Assembly: GCF_008630535.1 (NCBI RefSeq)
Contig: NZ_VWPH01000002.1
Location: 310,001 to 374,000, forward strand
Direction: 5' to 3'
DNA length: 64,000 nt
Origin: Saccharopolyspora hirsuta
Lineage (GTDB): Bacteria > Actinomycetota > Actinomycetes > Mycobacteriales > Pseudonocardiaceae
This document shows, piece by piece, positions 34,210 to 43,184 of this stretch. Position 1 is the stretch's first letter. Every line of letters begins with the position of its first letter. The notes below the pieces were generated by a model, which saw nothing but the letters and a program-made list of their open reading frames with translations, did not search any database and was not told the origin of the DNA. The position numbers and the translations under genes are program-made.

Positions 34210-34720
34210 CTTGCACCAGGTGGCAGCCGGTGCGGACCCGCAGGACGGTGTTCACGTTGGTGCCCAGCTGCAGCCAACCGCCGAACCTGTCCCGGATCTC
34301 GATCTTGTGGTTTCCGGGGCGGTCGAGGATCACCTGGCGCTCGACGAAGCCGTACTCGGCGGCGACCTCGTCGGCGATCTGAAGCGCGCGGGGCCACTGG
34401 TCGTCGGGGATATTCCCCTCGTACAACCAGCGGTTCAGCGTGTGCTTCTCCGCCTCCGGGGTGTCCGGGAACTCCCCGCAGCCAGCCTGCCCGGGGTCGC
34501 CGTCGTCGATCCACGGCGTGGCCAGGCCGAGTTCCGCGGTGAACCGGTCCCGGATCTTCTGCTGCATCTCCTCGTAGCGCGCGGTGATCTCCTCCATCGA
34601 GGGCCGCTCCTGCAGCGTGCTGGTCTGGTCTTCCATGCTTCCCCCGTCGGGAGTGTCGGGCTGGCCCGCACATCCGGTGATGAGCAGGGCGCTGAGGACG
34701 AGCAGGGCGAGCCGCCTCAC
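34202..34720 (-). CDS. LppA-family lipoprotein
   Basis: 172 residues. Signal peptide VRRLALLVLSALLITGCAG with lipobox LITGC (Cys ~17). The mature part carries the LppA-like pattern (RPSMEEITARYEEMQQKIRD; GCGEFPDTPEAEKH; VRTGCHLVQ). GTG 34720 overlaps the upstream hydrolase stop codon (GTGA), which fixes the start and implies coupling. It may be the surface partner of the WXG-like hydrolase and EspC-like protein made by the same operon. Confidence 0.8.
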   Translation of the reverse strand: MRRLALLVLSALLITGCAGQPDTPDGGSMEDQTSTLQERPSMEEITARYEEMQQKIRDRFTAELGLATPWIDDGDPGQAGCGEFPDTPEAEKHTLNRWLYEGNIPDDQWPRALQIADEVAAEYGFVERQVILDRPGNHKIEIRDRFGGWLQLGTNVNTVLRVRTGCHLVQGG

Positions 34721-36513
34721 GAGAAAAAGTCCTTGATCTTGGAGCCGGTGTCCTTGACGCCCGACCACGTGTCGCTGCCGAAGTCCTTGACGTCCGACCA
34801 GGCCTCGCTGCCCCACTCCTGGGCCGCCGAGACGCCCTCCTGGGTCTGGTGCGGCAGGTAGGAGATCACGTCGCCCACGCCGTCGGTCTTGCCCTCGACG
34901 GTGTTCTCCGGCAGACCGGCGACGACCGCCGCCATGTTGTGCTGGCTGGTGGTGTCGGGGTTGAGGTAATCGCTGTGACCGGTGACCTCGGCGCCGTGCT
35001 CGGACTTCTCCGTCGACAGGTTGGTGAACCCGTCCATGTGCGAGGGGTCGCCGCCGAAGCGGGCGAAGTCCGCGACCGGGTCGTTCTTGGCCTCCAGCAG
35101 GTAGGCGTGCCCCTCCGGGACGCCCAGGTCCTCGATGTCGTTGGTGCCCACGCCCGGGGAACCGTAGAGGATCGCGTCGTCCACGCCGTGGTCGCCGCCC
35201 TGGAGCGCGTAGCCGGTGGTCGTCGAGCCGTAGGAGTGGCCGATCGCGGTGAGGTGCGGGTCGTTGTCCCGGGAGGCGTTGATGCCCTGGTAGAAGTCGT
35301 TGAGCTTCGCGCCGCCCTCCTTCGCCGAGCTGGAGCTGGCCACGGAGTCGCCGGTGAGATCACCGATCTCGTCCTGCTGCGGCGCCTCGTAGCCGATCCA
35401 GGTGACGGCGGCGACGTCGCCCTTCTTGCCGCTCTCGGCCAACTGGTCCTCGGACTTGGTGACCAGTTCCTGCATCTTGTCGTCGTAGTTCGCGAGGCTG
35501 CCGTCCACCGTGGTCGTGAAGCCGGGGGTGAACACCGAGACGTGGTCGGCCTTGTCCACGTCGCCCACCGCGACCGCGGCCTTGAGCCGCTCCCCGCTGG
35601 GGTCGAGCACCAGCAGCTGGCGGGGCGGCTCCTCCTTTCCGATGGTCTCGCGGACCTGGTCGACCGAGGCGATCTTGGCGTTGATCTGGTCGAGCTTCTC
35701 CCGCTCGTCCTCGGTGACGCCGCCAGCCTCCAGCCGTTCCCGCTCGGCCACGAGGTCCCCGCGGACGTTGTCGATGTTGGCCCGGTTGGCCATGTCGCGG
35801 GCGGCGGCGGGGATGCCGTCGCGGCTGCCCAGCCAGGCGGGCGGGGCTTCCAGCAGGGCGGCGCGCTGCTCGTCGGACAGCGACTTCCACCACTCGGCGT
35901 TGGCCTCGGGGGAGTCGTCGGCGGGCTTGCCCGCGGAGGCGGCCAGGGCCTGGAGGTCGCCGGTGCTGGCCGCGTCGGCCAGCGTGCCGCCCTCGCCGGG
36001 CTTGATCTCGTCCTCCTGGGCGGCGGTCAGCGCCTTGGCCAGGTCGGCGTCGGTCTGCTCGGCGTCGTCGAGGATCTTCTCGATGTCGGCCATCAGCTTG
36101 TCGCGGACCTGGAGGCGCTGCTGCTTGACCTCCTCCAGCTGGTCCTCGGGCACGTCCTGCGGCGGGGCGACGTCGCGGATGCCGCCCTCGTCGGTGATCT
36201 GGAACCCGTTGGCCTCGGCCTCGCGGTCGGCCTCCTCGATCCGCTTCTTGATCTTGGCCACCTCATCGGCGGCCGCGGCCACCGCGACCCGCACGGTGGC
36301 GACCTCGGCGATCAGCGAGCGCATGCCGTCGACGAGCTTCGCGTGCTCCGCGGCGGAGGCCTCGGCGGCCGCGCCGCTCCAGCCGTCGGTCTTCTTGGCG
36401 CCGTCCAGCTCGTCCTGCAGCCCGACGAGGTCGTTGCGGCGGTTGCCGAGCTCGGAGTGGGCCGACTCGAGCTCCTCGGGCTTCCAGCGGCGCACATCGG
36501 CGTAGGACACCAT
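34717..36513 (-). CDS. DUF1023 alpha/beta hydrolase with WXG100-like N-terminus
   Basis: 598 residues. The N-terminal ~110 residues are helical with a TDGWSGAAAEAS turn, like a type VII secretion substrate. A coiled region follows to about 300. The DUF1023 hydrolase domain has nucleophile GHSYGS (~425), Asp in EAKNDPVADF and a likely His in TGHSDYLN or QHNM. The C-terminus repeats an amphipathic W-S-D/G-V-K-D pattern. It is preceded by an EspC-like gene and followed by LppA-like lipoproteins. A secreted lipase or esterase is plausible; the substrate is unknown. Confidence 0.8.
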   Translation of the reverse strand: MVSYADVRRWKPEELESAHSELGNRRNDLVGLQDELDGAKKTDGWSGAAAEASAAEHAKLVDGMRSLIAEVATVRVAVAAAADEVAKIKKRIEEADREAEANGFQITDEGGIRDVAPPQDVPEDQLEEVKQQRLQVRDKLMADIEKILDDAEQTDADLAKALTAAQEDEIKPGEGGTLADAASTGDLQALAASAGKPADDSPEANAEWWKSLSDEQRAALLEAPPAWLGSRDGIPAAARDMANRANIDNVRGDLVAERERLEAGGVTEDEREKLDQINAKIASVDQVRETIGKEEPPRQLLVLDPSGERLKAAVAVGDVDKADHVSVFTPGFTTTVDGSLANYDDKMQELVTKSEDQLAESGKKGDVAAVTWIGYEAPQQDEIGDLTGDSVASSSSAKEGGAKLNDFYQGINASRDNDPHLTAIGHSYGSTTTGYALQGGDHGVDDAILYGSPGVGTNDIEDLGVPEGHAYLLEAKNDPVADFARFGGDPSHMDGFTNLSTEKSEHGAEVTGHSDYLNPDTTSQHNMAAVVAGLPENTVEGKTDGVGDVISYLPHQTQEGVSAAQEWGSEAWSDVKDFGSDTWSGVKDTGSKIKDFFS

Positions 36514-36515
36514 CG

Positions 36516-36812
36516 TTACCTCCCGCCCGCGGCGTTGATGCCCTGCGCGCTGGCCTCGTCGGAACCCTGGTACTCGTCAGCGCTCGCGGTCAGCGACTGG
36601 CCGTGCTTCTCGGCGGCCTTGCTCCAGTCGCCGATGGCCCGCTCCCAGCTCTGCGCGACCTGCTTGGCCGCACCCTCGGACCGGCCGCCGGGCATCGCCC
36701 CGGCGATGTCCTCGACGGGCGGTCCCAGCTTGACCTGCCCGGCCTGCTCACCGGCCGTCCTCGCACTCTTCCCGGCCTTGCGCAGCACGTCCGGGTCTGC
36801 CGTGAATGTCAA
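36516..36812 (-). CDS. EspC-like type VII secretion target (WXG100-related)
   Basis: 98 residues from TTG 36812, supported by GGAGGTG at proper distance; an upstream ATG (36845) would add 11 residues. MTFTADPDVLRKAGKSARTAGEQ and a C-terminal WSKAAEKHGQSLTASADEYQ give two helices with a central turn, as in EspC/ESX substrates of about 100 residues. It is 2 bp upstream of the DUF1023 hydrolase gene and probably its secretion partner. Confidence 0.75.
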   Translation of the reverse strand: MTFTADPDVLRKAGKSARTAGEQAGQVKLGPPVEDIAGAMPGGRSEGAAKQVAQSWERAIGDWSKAAEKHGQSLTASADEYQGSDEASAQGINAAGGR

Positions 36813-36923
36813 CGCCCACCTCCAGCGGCCGAAGCCTAGCGCCATGATCACGGGTGAGATGTGCGTTCGGGCGATCTGGTTCCCACCGGCCCCGCCGCAC
36901 CGCTGCGGGGTAGCCTGCCGGTC

Positions 36924-38000
36924 GTGACTGCGTCGTTGGATCTCACCGCTGACCCCGTCGAGCTGACCGCCGCGCTGGTGGACATCCCCAGCGTCTCCGG
37001 CGGGGAGAAGGCCATCGCGGACGCGGTGGAGCAGGCCCTGCGCGCCCAGGCGCCGCACCTGGAGGTGGTGCGCAACGGCGACGCGGTGCTGGCCCGGACC
37101 AACCTCGGCCGGGGCTCGCGCGTCGTGCTCGCCGGGCACCTGGACACCGTGCCGATCAACGACAACCTGCCGCTGACCCGCAGCGGATCGGGCGCGGACG
37201 AGGTCCTGCACGGCTGCGGCACGGTGGACATGAAGAGCGGCGACGCGGTGATGCTGCACCTCGCCGCGACGCTGACCGAACCCCGCCACGACCTGACGTT
37301 CGTGTTCTACGACTGCGAGGAGGTCGAGGCCGAGCGCAACGGCCTCAACCGCATCGAGCGCGAGCTGCCGGACTGGCTGGCCGGGGACCTGGCGGTGGTC
37401 TGCGAGCCGTCGAACGCGGCGATCGAGGCCGGTTGCCAGGGCACCATGCGCGTCGAGGTGCGCACCACCGGCACCCGCGCGCACACCGCCCGCGCCTGGA
37501 TGGGGGAGAACGCGATCCACGCCGCGCAGCCGGTGCTGCAGCGGCTGGTCGAGTACACCCCGCGCAACCCGGTGATCGACGGCCTCCAGTTCCGCGAGGG
37601 CCTGCAGGCGGTGCGGATCTCCGGCGGGGTGTCGGGCAACGTGGTCCCGGACGAGTGCGTGGTGGCGGTCAACCACCGCTTCGCGCCGGACAAGTCCCTC
37701 GCCGACGCGGAAGCCCACCTGCGCGAGGTCTTCGACGGCTTCGAGGTCACGGTGACCGACGGTGCGGCCGGTGCGCTGCCCGGCCTGACCGCCCCGGCAG
37801 CCGCGGAACTCGTCGAGGCCTCGGCCTCGGAACCGGTGGCCAAGCTCGGCTGGACCGACGTGGCCCGCTTCGCCGCCCGCGGCCTCCCGGCGGTGAACTT
37901 CGGCCCCGGCTCGCCGACCCTCGCCCACACCAAGCAGGAGCACGTCGCCACGGCGGAGATCCGCCACTGCGCCGACATCCTCACCCGCTTCCTGCGCTGA
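36924..38000 (+). CDS. dapE: succinyl-diaminopimelate desuccinylase
   Basis: 358 residues, M20 metallopeptidase family. Metal ligands and catalytic residues appear in [12 protein letters not shown] (His, Asp), [14 protein letters not shown] (Asp), [13 protein letters not shown] (Glu-Glu), VCEPSN and a C-terminal HTKQEHV. It releases LL-DAP from N-succinyl-LL-DAP. GTG 36924 directly precedes the family start ([22 protein letters not shown]). It is divergent from the EspC-like operon. dapC and dapD lie within 7 kb. Confidence 0.95.
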   Translation: MTASLDLTADPVELTAALVDIPSVSGGEKAIADAVEQALRAQAPHLEVVRNGDAVLARTNLGRGSRVVLAGHLDTVPINDNLPLTRSGSGADEVLHGCGTVDMKSGDAVMLHLAATLTEPRHDLTFVFYDCEEVEAERNGLNRIERELPDWLAGDLAVVCEPSNAAIEAGCQGTMRVEVRTTGTRAHTARAWMGENAIHAAQPVLQRLVEYTPRNPVIDGLQFREGLQAVRISGGVSGNVVPDECVVAVNHRFAPDKSLADAEAHLREVFDGFEVTVTDGAAGALPGLTAPAAAELVEASASEPVAKLGWTDVARFAARGLPAVNFGPGSPTLAHTKQEHVATAEIRHCADILTRFLR

Positions 38001-38030
38001 CGCCGGAAGGCGCCCTCCCCGCTCCGCGGC

Positions 38031-38990
38031 TCAGGCGATGCCGAGCATCGACTGCTCCGAGCTCTCCGAGCTCTCCGCGTCGGGCTTCGCCTCCGCTGCG
38101 CGCTGCCGCGGCAGCTCCGCCTCGCCGCGCTCCGCGCTGACCAGCTCCGCTTCGCGCTCCGCCGCTCGCTCCGCTTCCGCGAGCTCCGCCTCGGCCGCCT
38201 CCGGCGTGGCCTCGGCGGGCTGCTCCGCGCCGGTGGCTCCGCGCTTGACGGTGTCGACGAACTGGAGGAGCTCCACCGGGAACGGCAGGACCAGGGTGGA
38301 GTTCTTCTCCGCGGCCACCTCCACCACCGTCTCCAGCAGCCGGAGCTGCAGCGCGGCCGGGGTGTCGGCCATCACGTGGGCCGCGTCGGCGAGGCGGCGG
38401 GAGGCCTGGAACTCGCCGTCCGCCGAGATGACCCGGGAGCGGCGTTCGCGCTCGGCCTCGGCCTGGCGGGCGATCGAGCGCTTCATGGACTCCGGCAGCG
38501 AGACGTCCTTGATCTCCACGCGGTCGATGTGCACGCCCCAGCCCAGCGCCGGGCTGTCGATCATCAGCTCCAGGCCCTGGTTGAGCCGTTCGCGGTTGGA
38601 CAGCAGGTCGTCCAGGTCGCTCTTGCCGATGATCGACCGCAGCGAGGTCTGCGCGACCTGGCCGACGGCGAACAGGTAGTCCTCCACGTTGACGATGGCG
38701 CGCACCGGGTCCTCGACGCGGAAGTACACCACCGCATCCACCCGCACGGTCACGTTGTCGCGCGTGATGCCCTCCTGGGCGGGCACCGGCATGGTGACGA
38801 TCTGCAGGTTGACCTTCCGCATCCGGTCCACCACCGGGACGATCGCGGTCAGGCCGGGGCCGCGGGTCAGCTGCTGAACCCGGCCGAAGCGGAACACCAC
38901 ACCACGTTCGTACTGCTTGACGACCTTGACGCCGGCGGCGGCGCAGAGGACGCCGAGCACGAGGATCACGATGAGCAGTTCGATGAGCAT
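38031..38990 (-). CDS. SPFH/Band 7 (stomatin-like) membrane protein
   Basis: 319 residues from ATG 38990 with GGGAG upstream. One N-terminal helix (LIELLIVILVLGVLCAAAG), then the SPFH domain: VKQYERGVVFRFGRVQQLTRGPGL and ERERRSRVISADGEFQASRRL are the stomatin/slipin signature. The C-terminal ~70 residues are an Ala/Glu-rich coiled tail. Such proteins form membrane microdomains and regulate proteases. No NfeD partner gene is beside it. It is convergent with dapE. Confidence 0.92.
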   Translation of the reverse strand: MLIELLIVILVLGVLCAAAGVKVVKQYERGVVFRFGRVQQLTRGPGLTAIVPVVDRMRKVNLQIVTMPVPAQEGITRDNVTVRVDAVVYFRVEDPVRAIVNVEDYLFAVGQVAQTSLRSIIGKSDLDDLLSNRERLNQGLELMIDSPALGWGVHIDRVEIKDVSLPESMKRSIARQAEAERERRSRVISADGEFQASRRLADAAHVMADTPAALQLRLLETVVEVAAEKNSTLVLPFPVELLQFVDTVKRGATGAEQPAEATPEAAEAELAEAERAAEREAELVSAERGEAELPRQRAAEAKPDAESSESSEQSMLGIA

Positions 38991-39211
38991 GGCAGGCTCC
39001 CGGGCTCGGTTTCCGGTCGTGCCCGCGACCCGGCTGCGCCTGCGTAGATCGCCGCTGGGACCTGCGTGGTGAACCGGCCGGGCCGTCGGCACCACTCGAT
39101 CGTTGTATCGCAATCGTACGCTCGCGCAAGCTCGCGTGAATCCCCCGTGAACAGGCATTTCACCGCGTCCCCTCGGTCCGGCGCGGGGCGTCGGCTGCGT
39201 AGGCTCGTGCC

Positions 39212-39997
39212 ATGACGATCGAAGGCCAGTGGGGCGAGCCGGACGGTGCCGAGCGGCCCCAGGAGAAGCAACGCGGACCGGTGGTGCTGCGGCGGTCCCG
39301 GTTGCGCGAACCCACCACCACCGACCAGCGGCTGCTGGACTCCCGCGGCCCGTCGGACTGGGTGCACACCGACCCGTGGCGGGTGCTGCGCATCCAGGCC
39401 GAGTTCGTGGAGGGCTTCGGGGCGCTGGCCGAGGTCCCGCGGGCGGTCACCGTGTTCGGCTCGGCGCGCACGCCGCGGGAGCACCCGGAGTACGCGACCG
39501 GGGTCGAGCTCGGCGCGGCGCTCGCCAAGATCGGCTGCGCGGTGATCACCGGCGGCGGTCCGGGCGCGATGGAGGCGGTCAACCGGGGCGCCTCCGAGGC
39601 GGGCGGGCTGTCCATCGGGCTCGGCATCGAGCTGCCGTTCGAGCAGGGCCTGAACCCGTGGGTGGACCTCGGGGTCAACTTCCGCTACTTCTTCGTCCGC
39701 AAGACGATGTTCATCAAGTACGCCCAGGCGTTCGTCTGCCTGCCCGGCGGGTTCGGCACCATGGACGAGCTGTTCGAGTCGCTGACCCTGGTGCAGACCA
39801 AGAAGGTCACCAAGTTCCCGGTGGTGCTGTTCGGCAGGTCCTACTGGCAGGGCTTGTACGACTGGATCCGGGACAGCATGCGGGCGTCCGGCAAGATCGG
39901 CGACAAGGATCTCGCGCTGCTGCACCTCACCGACGACATCGACGACGCCGTCGGGATCGTGCAGGAGGCGTACGAAGCATGGGAGGCCACGCATTGA
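39212..39997 (+). CDS. LOG-family (TIGR00730) protein, long form
   Basis: 261 residues. Rossmann-type fold with nucleotide loop TVFGSARTPRE, ITGGGPGAMEAVNRGA and the diagnostic PGGFGTMDELFE. LOG relatives hydrolyse nucleoside 5'-monophosphates such as cytokinin ribotides, although many bacterial members are uncharacterised. It has a ~60-residue N-terminal extension not present in the next gene. The stop overlaps the next start (TTGA). Together with folP2 the three genes overlap serially, forming an operon. Confidence 0.9.
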   Translation: MTIEGQWGEPDGAERPQEKQRGPVVLRRSRLREPTTTDQRLLDSRGPSDWVHTDPWRVLRIQAEFVEGFGALAEVPRAVTVFGSARTPREHPEYATGVELGAALAKIGCAVITGGGPGAMEAVNRGASEAGGLSIGLGIELPFEQGLNPWVDLGVNFRYFFVRKTMFIKYAQAFVCLPGGFGTMDELFESLTLVQTKKVTKFPVVLFGRSYWQGLYDWIRDSMRASGKIGDKDLALLHLTDDIDDAVGIVQEAYEAWEATH

Positions 39998-40548
39998 CCA
40001 GTTCCGCACCCGCCGACGTCTCGGTCTGCGTCTACTGCGCATCCGGACCGGTCGACCAGCAGCACCTCGACCTGGCCGCCGAGGTGGGGCGCAAGATCGC
40101 CAAGCGCGGCTGGACGCTGGTCTCCGGCGGCGGCCGGGTCTCGATGATGGGTGAGGTCGCCCGGGCCGCGCGCGCCGACGGCGGCCGCACCGTCGGGGTC
40201 ATCCCGCACGCGCTGGTGGAGAAGGAGATCGCCGACACCGAGGCGGACGAGCTGCTGGTCGTGGACAACATGCGGGAGCGCAAGGGGCTGATGGACGCGC
40301 ACGCCACCGCGTTCCTGGCGCTGCCCGGCGGCATCGGCACCTGCGAGGAGCTGTTCGAGGTCTGGACCGCCCGCTACATCGGCATGCACGAGAAGCCGAT
40401 CGTGCTGCTCGACCCGGACGGCCACTACCGGGGGCTGCTGGACTGGCTGCAGGGGCTGGTCGACAGCGGGTTCGCCAAGCAGCACTCGCTGGACGTGCTC
40501 AACGTGGTCACCGACGTCGACGCGGCGCTCGACGCCTGCGCCCCGTGA
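39994..40548 (+). CDS. LOG-family (TIGR00730) protein, short form
   Basis: 184 residues from TTG 39994, with GGGAGG upstream and overlap with the previous stop; ATG 39979 is an alternative. Motifs VCVYCASGP, LVSGGGRVSMMGEVARAA and PGGIGTCEELFE define the family and match the position of Rv1205 in M. tuberculosis, described as a cytokinin-type phosphoribohydrolase regulated by the proteasome. It is overlapped by folP2 (GTGA). Two LOG paralogues in tandem are notable. Confidence 0.9.
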   Translation: MTSSAPADVSVCVYCASGPVDQQHLDLAAEVGRKIAKRGWTLVSGGGRVSMMGEVARAARADGGRTVGVIPHALVEKEIADTEADELLVVDNMRERKGLMDAHATAFLALPGGIGTCEELFEVWTARYIGMHEKPIVLLDPDGHYRGLLDWLQGLVDSGFAKQHSLDVLNVVTDVDAALDACAP

Positions 40549-41459
40549 CCCTCCCGGCCGACCGCGGCGGCGTGCCAGGATCTGCAGACGTGCAGCCGCT
40601 CCGGTTCCGCGACAAGGACGTGCCCCAGGACCGCCCCCTGGTGATGGCGATCGTCAACCGCACCCGCGACTCGTTCTTCGACCGCGGTCGGACCTTCGAG
40701 GTCGAGGCGGCCGCCGAGGCGGTCGACCGGGCGGTGGCCGACGGCGCGGACATCGTGGACATCGGCGGGGTCCGCGCCGGGGCGCAGGGCGAGGCGGTGG
40801 ACGCCGCGGAGGAGGCCCGCCGGGTGGTGCCGTTCGTGGCCGCGGTGCGCGAGCGGCACCCGGAGCTGGTGATCAGCGTCGACACCTGGCGGCACGAGGT
40901 GGCCCGGCAGGTCTGCGAAGCCGGGGCCGACCTGCTCAACGACACCTGGGCCGGGGCCGACCCGGAGCTGGCCGAGGTGGCCGCGGAGTTCGGCGCCGGG
41001 GTGGTGTGCTCGCACACCGGCGGCCTGCCGCCGCGCACCGACCCGTACCGGGTCCGCTACACCGACGTGGTCGCCGAGGTGACCGCCGAGCTGGTCGAGC
41101 GGGCGGAGCGGATGGTGCGCATCGGGGTTCCCCGGCAGGGCGTGCTGATCGACCCGACCCACGACTTCGGCAAGAACACCTGGCACGGGCTGGCGCTGCT
41201 GCGCCGGGTCGACGAGCTGGTGGCCACCGGCTGGCCGGTGCTGATGGCGCTGTCCAACAAGGACTTCATCGGCGAGACCCTGGGCGCCGCCGTCGACCAG
41301 CGGCTGGAGGGCACCCTGGCGGCGACGGCGGTCGCGGCCTGGGGCGGGGCGAAGGTGTTCCGCGCCCACCACGTCCGCGAAACCCGCCGGGTGGTGGACA
41401 TGGTCGCGGCCATCGCGGGCACCCACCCGCCGGACCAGGTCCTCCGGGCCCTGGCCTGA
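40545..41459 (+). CDS. folP2: dihydropteroate synthase paralogue (FolP2-like)
   Basis: 304 residues, TIM barrel of the DHPS family: MAIVNRTRDSFFDRGRTF (in place of the TPDSFSDGG of true DHPS), DIVDIGGVRAGAQGE, NDTWAG and DPTHDFGKNTWHGL. The altered pterin/PP loop and the synteny match FolP2 (Rv1207) of M. tuberculosis, reported to lack DHPS activity. The product therefore probably has a related but unknown role. The GTG overlaps the LOG stop by 4 bp. In mycobacteria gpgS follows; here it does not. Confidence 0.88.
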   Translation: MTLPADRGGVPGSADVQPLRFRDKDVPQDRPLVMAIVNRTRDSFFDRGRTFEVEAAAEAVDRAVADGADIVDIGGVRAGAQGEAVDAAEEARRVVPFVAAVRERHPELVISVDTWRHEVARQVCEAGADLLNDTWAGADPELAEVAAEFGAGVVCSHTGGLPPRTDPYRVRYTDVVAEVTAELVERAERMVRIGVPRQGVLIDPTHDFGKNTWHGLALLRRVDELVATGWPVLMALSNKDFIGETLGAAVDQRLEGTLAATAVAAWGGAKVFRAHHVRETRRVVDMVAAIAGTHPPDQVLRALA

Positions 41460-41465
41460 TCCCGG

Positions 41466-41831
41466 TCAGGGGGTGCCGACGGCGCGGTTGAGGAGGTCGG
41501 TGAGGGCCGGGAACGGGATGTCCGGGCGGACCTCGCGCAGCAGCGGGACCAGGCGCAGCCACCGCGACTGCACCCGGCGCGGGCTGAGCGGGTCGCGGGA
41601 CAGCTCGTCCACCAGCTCCACCAGCCGCCAGTGCGCTTCGTCCCGGGCCATCACCGGTTCCGGGTGCTGGGCGATGACGTCGACCAGCTGGGCGAGGTAG
41701 GCGCGGACCTGGTCGCGGGCCTCCTCCTGCGGCGCGTAGGTCGTCGCGGCGTCCAACCGCGAGGCTCCGGACGTGGCCGGGGCGCTGTTGTCGGGCACGG
41801 CGAACGCCTCCTGGTTGCTCGCGCGGCTCAT
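41466..41831 (-). CDS. hypothetical protein
   Basis: 121 residues, no recognised family. The N-terminal ~30 residues are low-complexity, then helical: EEARDQVRAYLAQLVDVIAQ, ARDEAHWRLVELVDELSRD and QSRWLRLVPLLREVRPD. It may be a small helical bundle. ATG 41831. It is convergent with folP2 (6 bp apart) and divergent from the PadR gene. It sits where gpgS is found in mycobacteria. Confidence 0.55.
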   Translation of the reverse strand: MSRASNQEAFAVPDNSAPATSGASRLDAATTYAPQEEARDQVRAYLAQLVDVIAQHPEPVMARDEAHWRLVELVDELSRDPLSPRRVQSRWLRLVPLLREVRPDIPFPALTDLLNRAVGTP

Positions 41832-42001
41832 CCGACTCCGCAGTGTGCTCGGATTTCCCGAACGTCAACGCCTTTCCCAGTTGACGCCACCCGAACGGCG
41901 CACTGTGATCGAGGTCATCACCTGCCGGATCGCGAAAGGACTTAGGTCCTCTTGTGGAAGGGCGGTGACAGTGGTCGGAAATGACCGTAGAGTCGCTACT
42001 T

Positions 42002-42334
42002 GTGAAGGCTGATGCGCTCCGCGGCCACCTGGATGCCCTCTTGCTGGCCACGCTCGACGGCAGGGCATTACACGGCTACGCGATCATCGAGGCGCTGCAG
42101 GAACGCAGCGGCGGTGCCCTGGACCTGCCCACCGGCACGGTCTACCCGGCGCTGCGGCGGCTGGAGCGCGCCGGGTACGTGCAGAGCACCTGGAGCACCG
42201 TCGGCGGCCGCCAGCGGCGCACCTACCGGCTGACCCAGGCCGGCGTGCAGACCCTGCAGGCCGAGCGGCGGGCGTGGCGCGAGTTCACCAGCGCCATCGA
42301 AGGCGTCCTGGAAGCCGCTCCGGCGAAGACCTGA
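42002..42334 (+). CDS. PadR family transcriptional regulator
   Basis: 110 residues from GTG 42002 (VKADALRGHLDALLLATLDG), the usual PadR beginning; ATG 41981 would add seven residues. Winged helix RALHGYAIIEALQERSGGAL then DLPTGTVYPALRRLERAGYV, followed by a single C-terminal dimer helix, as in PadR subfamily-2. It may repress the genes around it, since PadR genes usually lie beside their targets, but no transporter adjoins. Confidence 0.9.
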   Translation: MKADALRGHLDALLLATLDGRALHGYAIIEALQERSGGALDLPTGTVYPALRRLERAGYVQSTWSTVGGRQRRTYRLTQAGVQTLQAERRAWREFTSAIEGVLEAAPAKT

Positions 42335-42377
42335 CCGTGGCCGCGGCGGCTCGCCGTCCGTGCCACGATTGACGACC

Positions 42378-42728
42378 GTGGCTAGTGCGCTCATCTACCT
42401 CTTCGCGGTGCTCGCCGTCGCCGCGGTGGTGTACCTGCTCGCAACGCTCGTCTTCGGGCGCGGCGAGGAGCTGTCCCCGCTGCCGCCCGGCTCGACCCCG
42501 ACCCGCCTGCCCCCGGCCGACATCGAGGGCTCCGACGTGCGCGCGCTGCGGTTCCAGCAGGTCCTGCGCGGCTACAAGGCCTCCGAGGTGGACTGGGCGC
42601 TGGAGCGGCTGGCCGGGGAGATCGACGAGCTGCACGGCCGCATCGCGGTGCTCGAGCGCCAGCTCGACGTCGCCGGCGAGCAGCTGCAGGAGTCCCGCTC
42701 CGCGCGCGGCGACGACGCGGAGGGCTGA
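42378..42728 (+). CDS. membrane-anchored DivIVA-domain protein (Rv1209-like)
   Basis: 116 residues from GTG 42378 (GTG 42360 or TTG 42369 are possible starts). One N-terminal helix (SALIYLFAVLAVAAVVYLLATLVF), a Pro-rich linker, then the DivIVA-type motif DVRALRFQQVLRGYKASEVDWALERL followed by a coiled coil. It probably has a structural or polar-growth role. Size and position before tag match Rv1209 of M. tuberculosis. Confidence 0.82.
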   Translation: MASALIYLFAVLAVAAVVYLLATLVFGRGEELSPLPPGSTPTRLPPADIEGSDVRALRFQQVLRGYKASEVDWALERLAGEIDELHGRIAVLERQLDVAGEQLQESRSARGDDAEG

Positions 42729-42731
42729 GCG

Positions 42732-43184
42732 GTGAGCCCGGTCGAGCTGCGGTTCAGCGTCCCGGTCCAGGCCCCGCCCGAGGTGGTGTGGGCGGCCGCG
42801 ACGGACTGGGCTCGGCAGGGCGAGTGGATGTTCGGCACCGAGGTGCACCCGGTCGGGGACGCCAGCGGGCCGGGCGGGCGGCTGGTCGCGGTCACCGGGT
42901 TCGGCGGCGTCGGGTTCGTGGACCGGATGGAGATCGTGGAGTGGCAACCGCCGCGGAGCTGCCGGGTGCGCCACCTCGCCGAGCCGGTTGTCGGGGTCGG
43001 CGGGTTCGATGTGGTCCGGTGCGGGAACGCGGCCTCGACCTTCGTCTGGTGGGAGCGGCTGACGCTGCCGGCCGGTGCGGCGCTGGTCTGGCCGGTGGTG
43101 CGGCCCGCGTTCGCCTGGGGCGTGCGCCGGTCGCTGGCCGCGTTCGCGCAGTTCTGCCGCGAGTACGACAGGAGAGGGACGTGA
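42732..43184 (+). CDS. SRPBCC family protein
   Basis: 150 residues from GTG 42732, 3 bp after the DivIVA-type stop. START-like fold with opening VELRFSVPVQAPPEVVWAAATDWARQGEW and a long C-terminal helix (AFAWGVRRSLAAFAQFCREYD). It binds or transfers a hydrophobic ligand by family; substrate unknown. The stop overlaps the tag start (GTGA), so the small genes from 42378 to tag form one transcript. Confidence 0.85.
   Translation: MSPVELRFSVPVQAPPEVVWAAATDWARQGEWMFGTEVHPVGDASGPGGRLVAVTGFGGVGFVDRMEIVEWQPPRSCRVRHLAEPVVGVGGFDVVRCGNAASTFVWWERLTLPAGAALVWPVVRPAFAWGVRRSLAAFAQFCREYDRRGT

Noticed and set aside
36845..37967. Long minus-strand extension of the EspC-like gene
   Set aside because: Antisense to dapE; the ribosome site supports TTG 36812.
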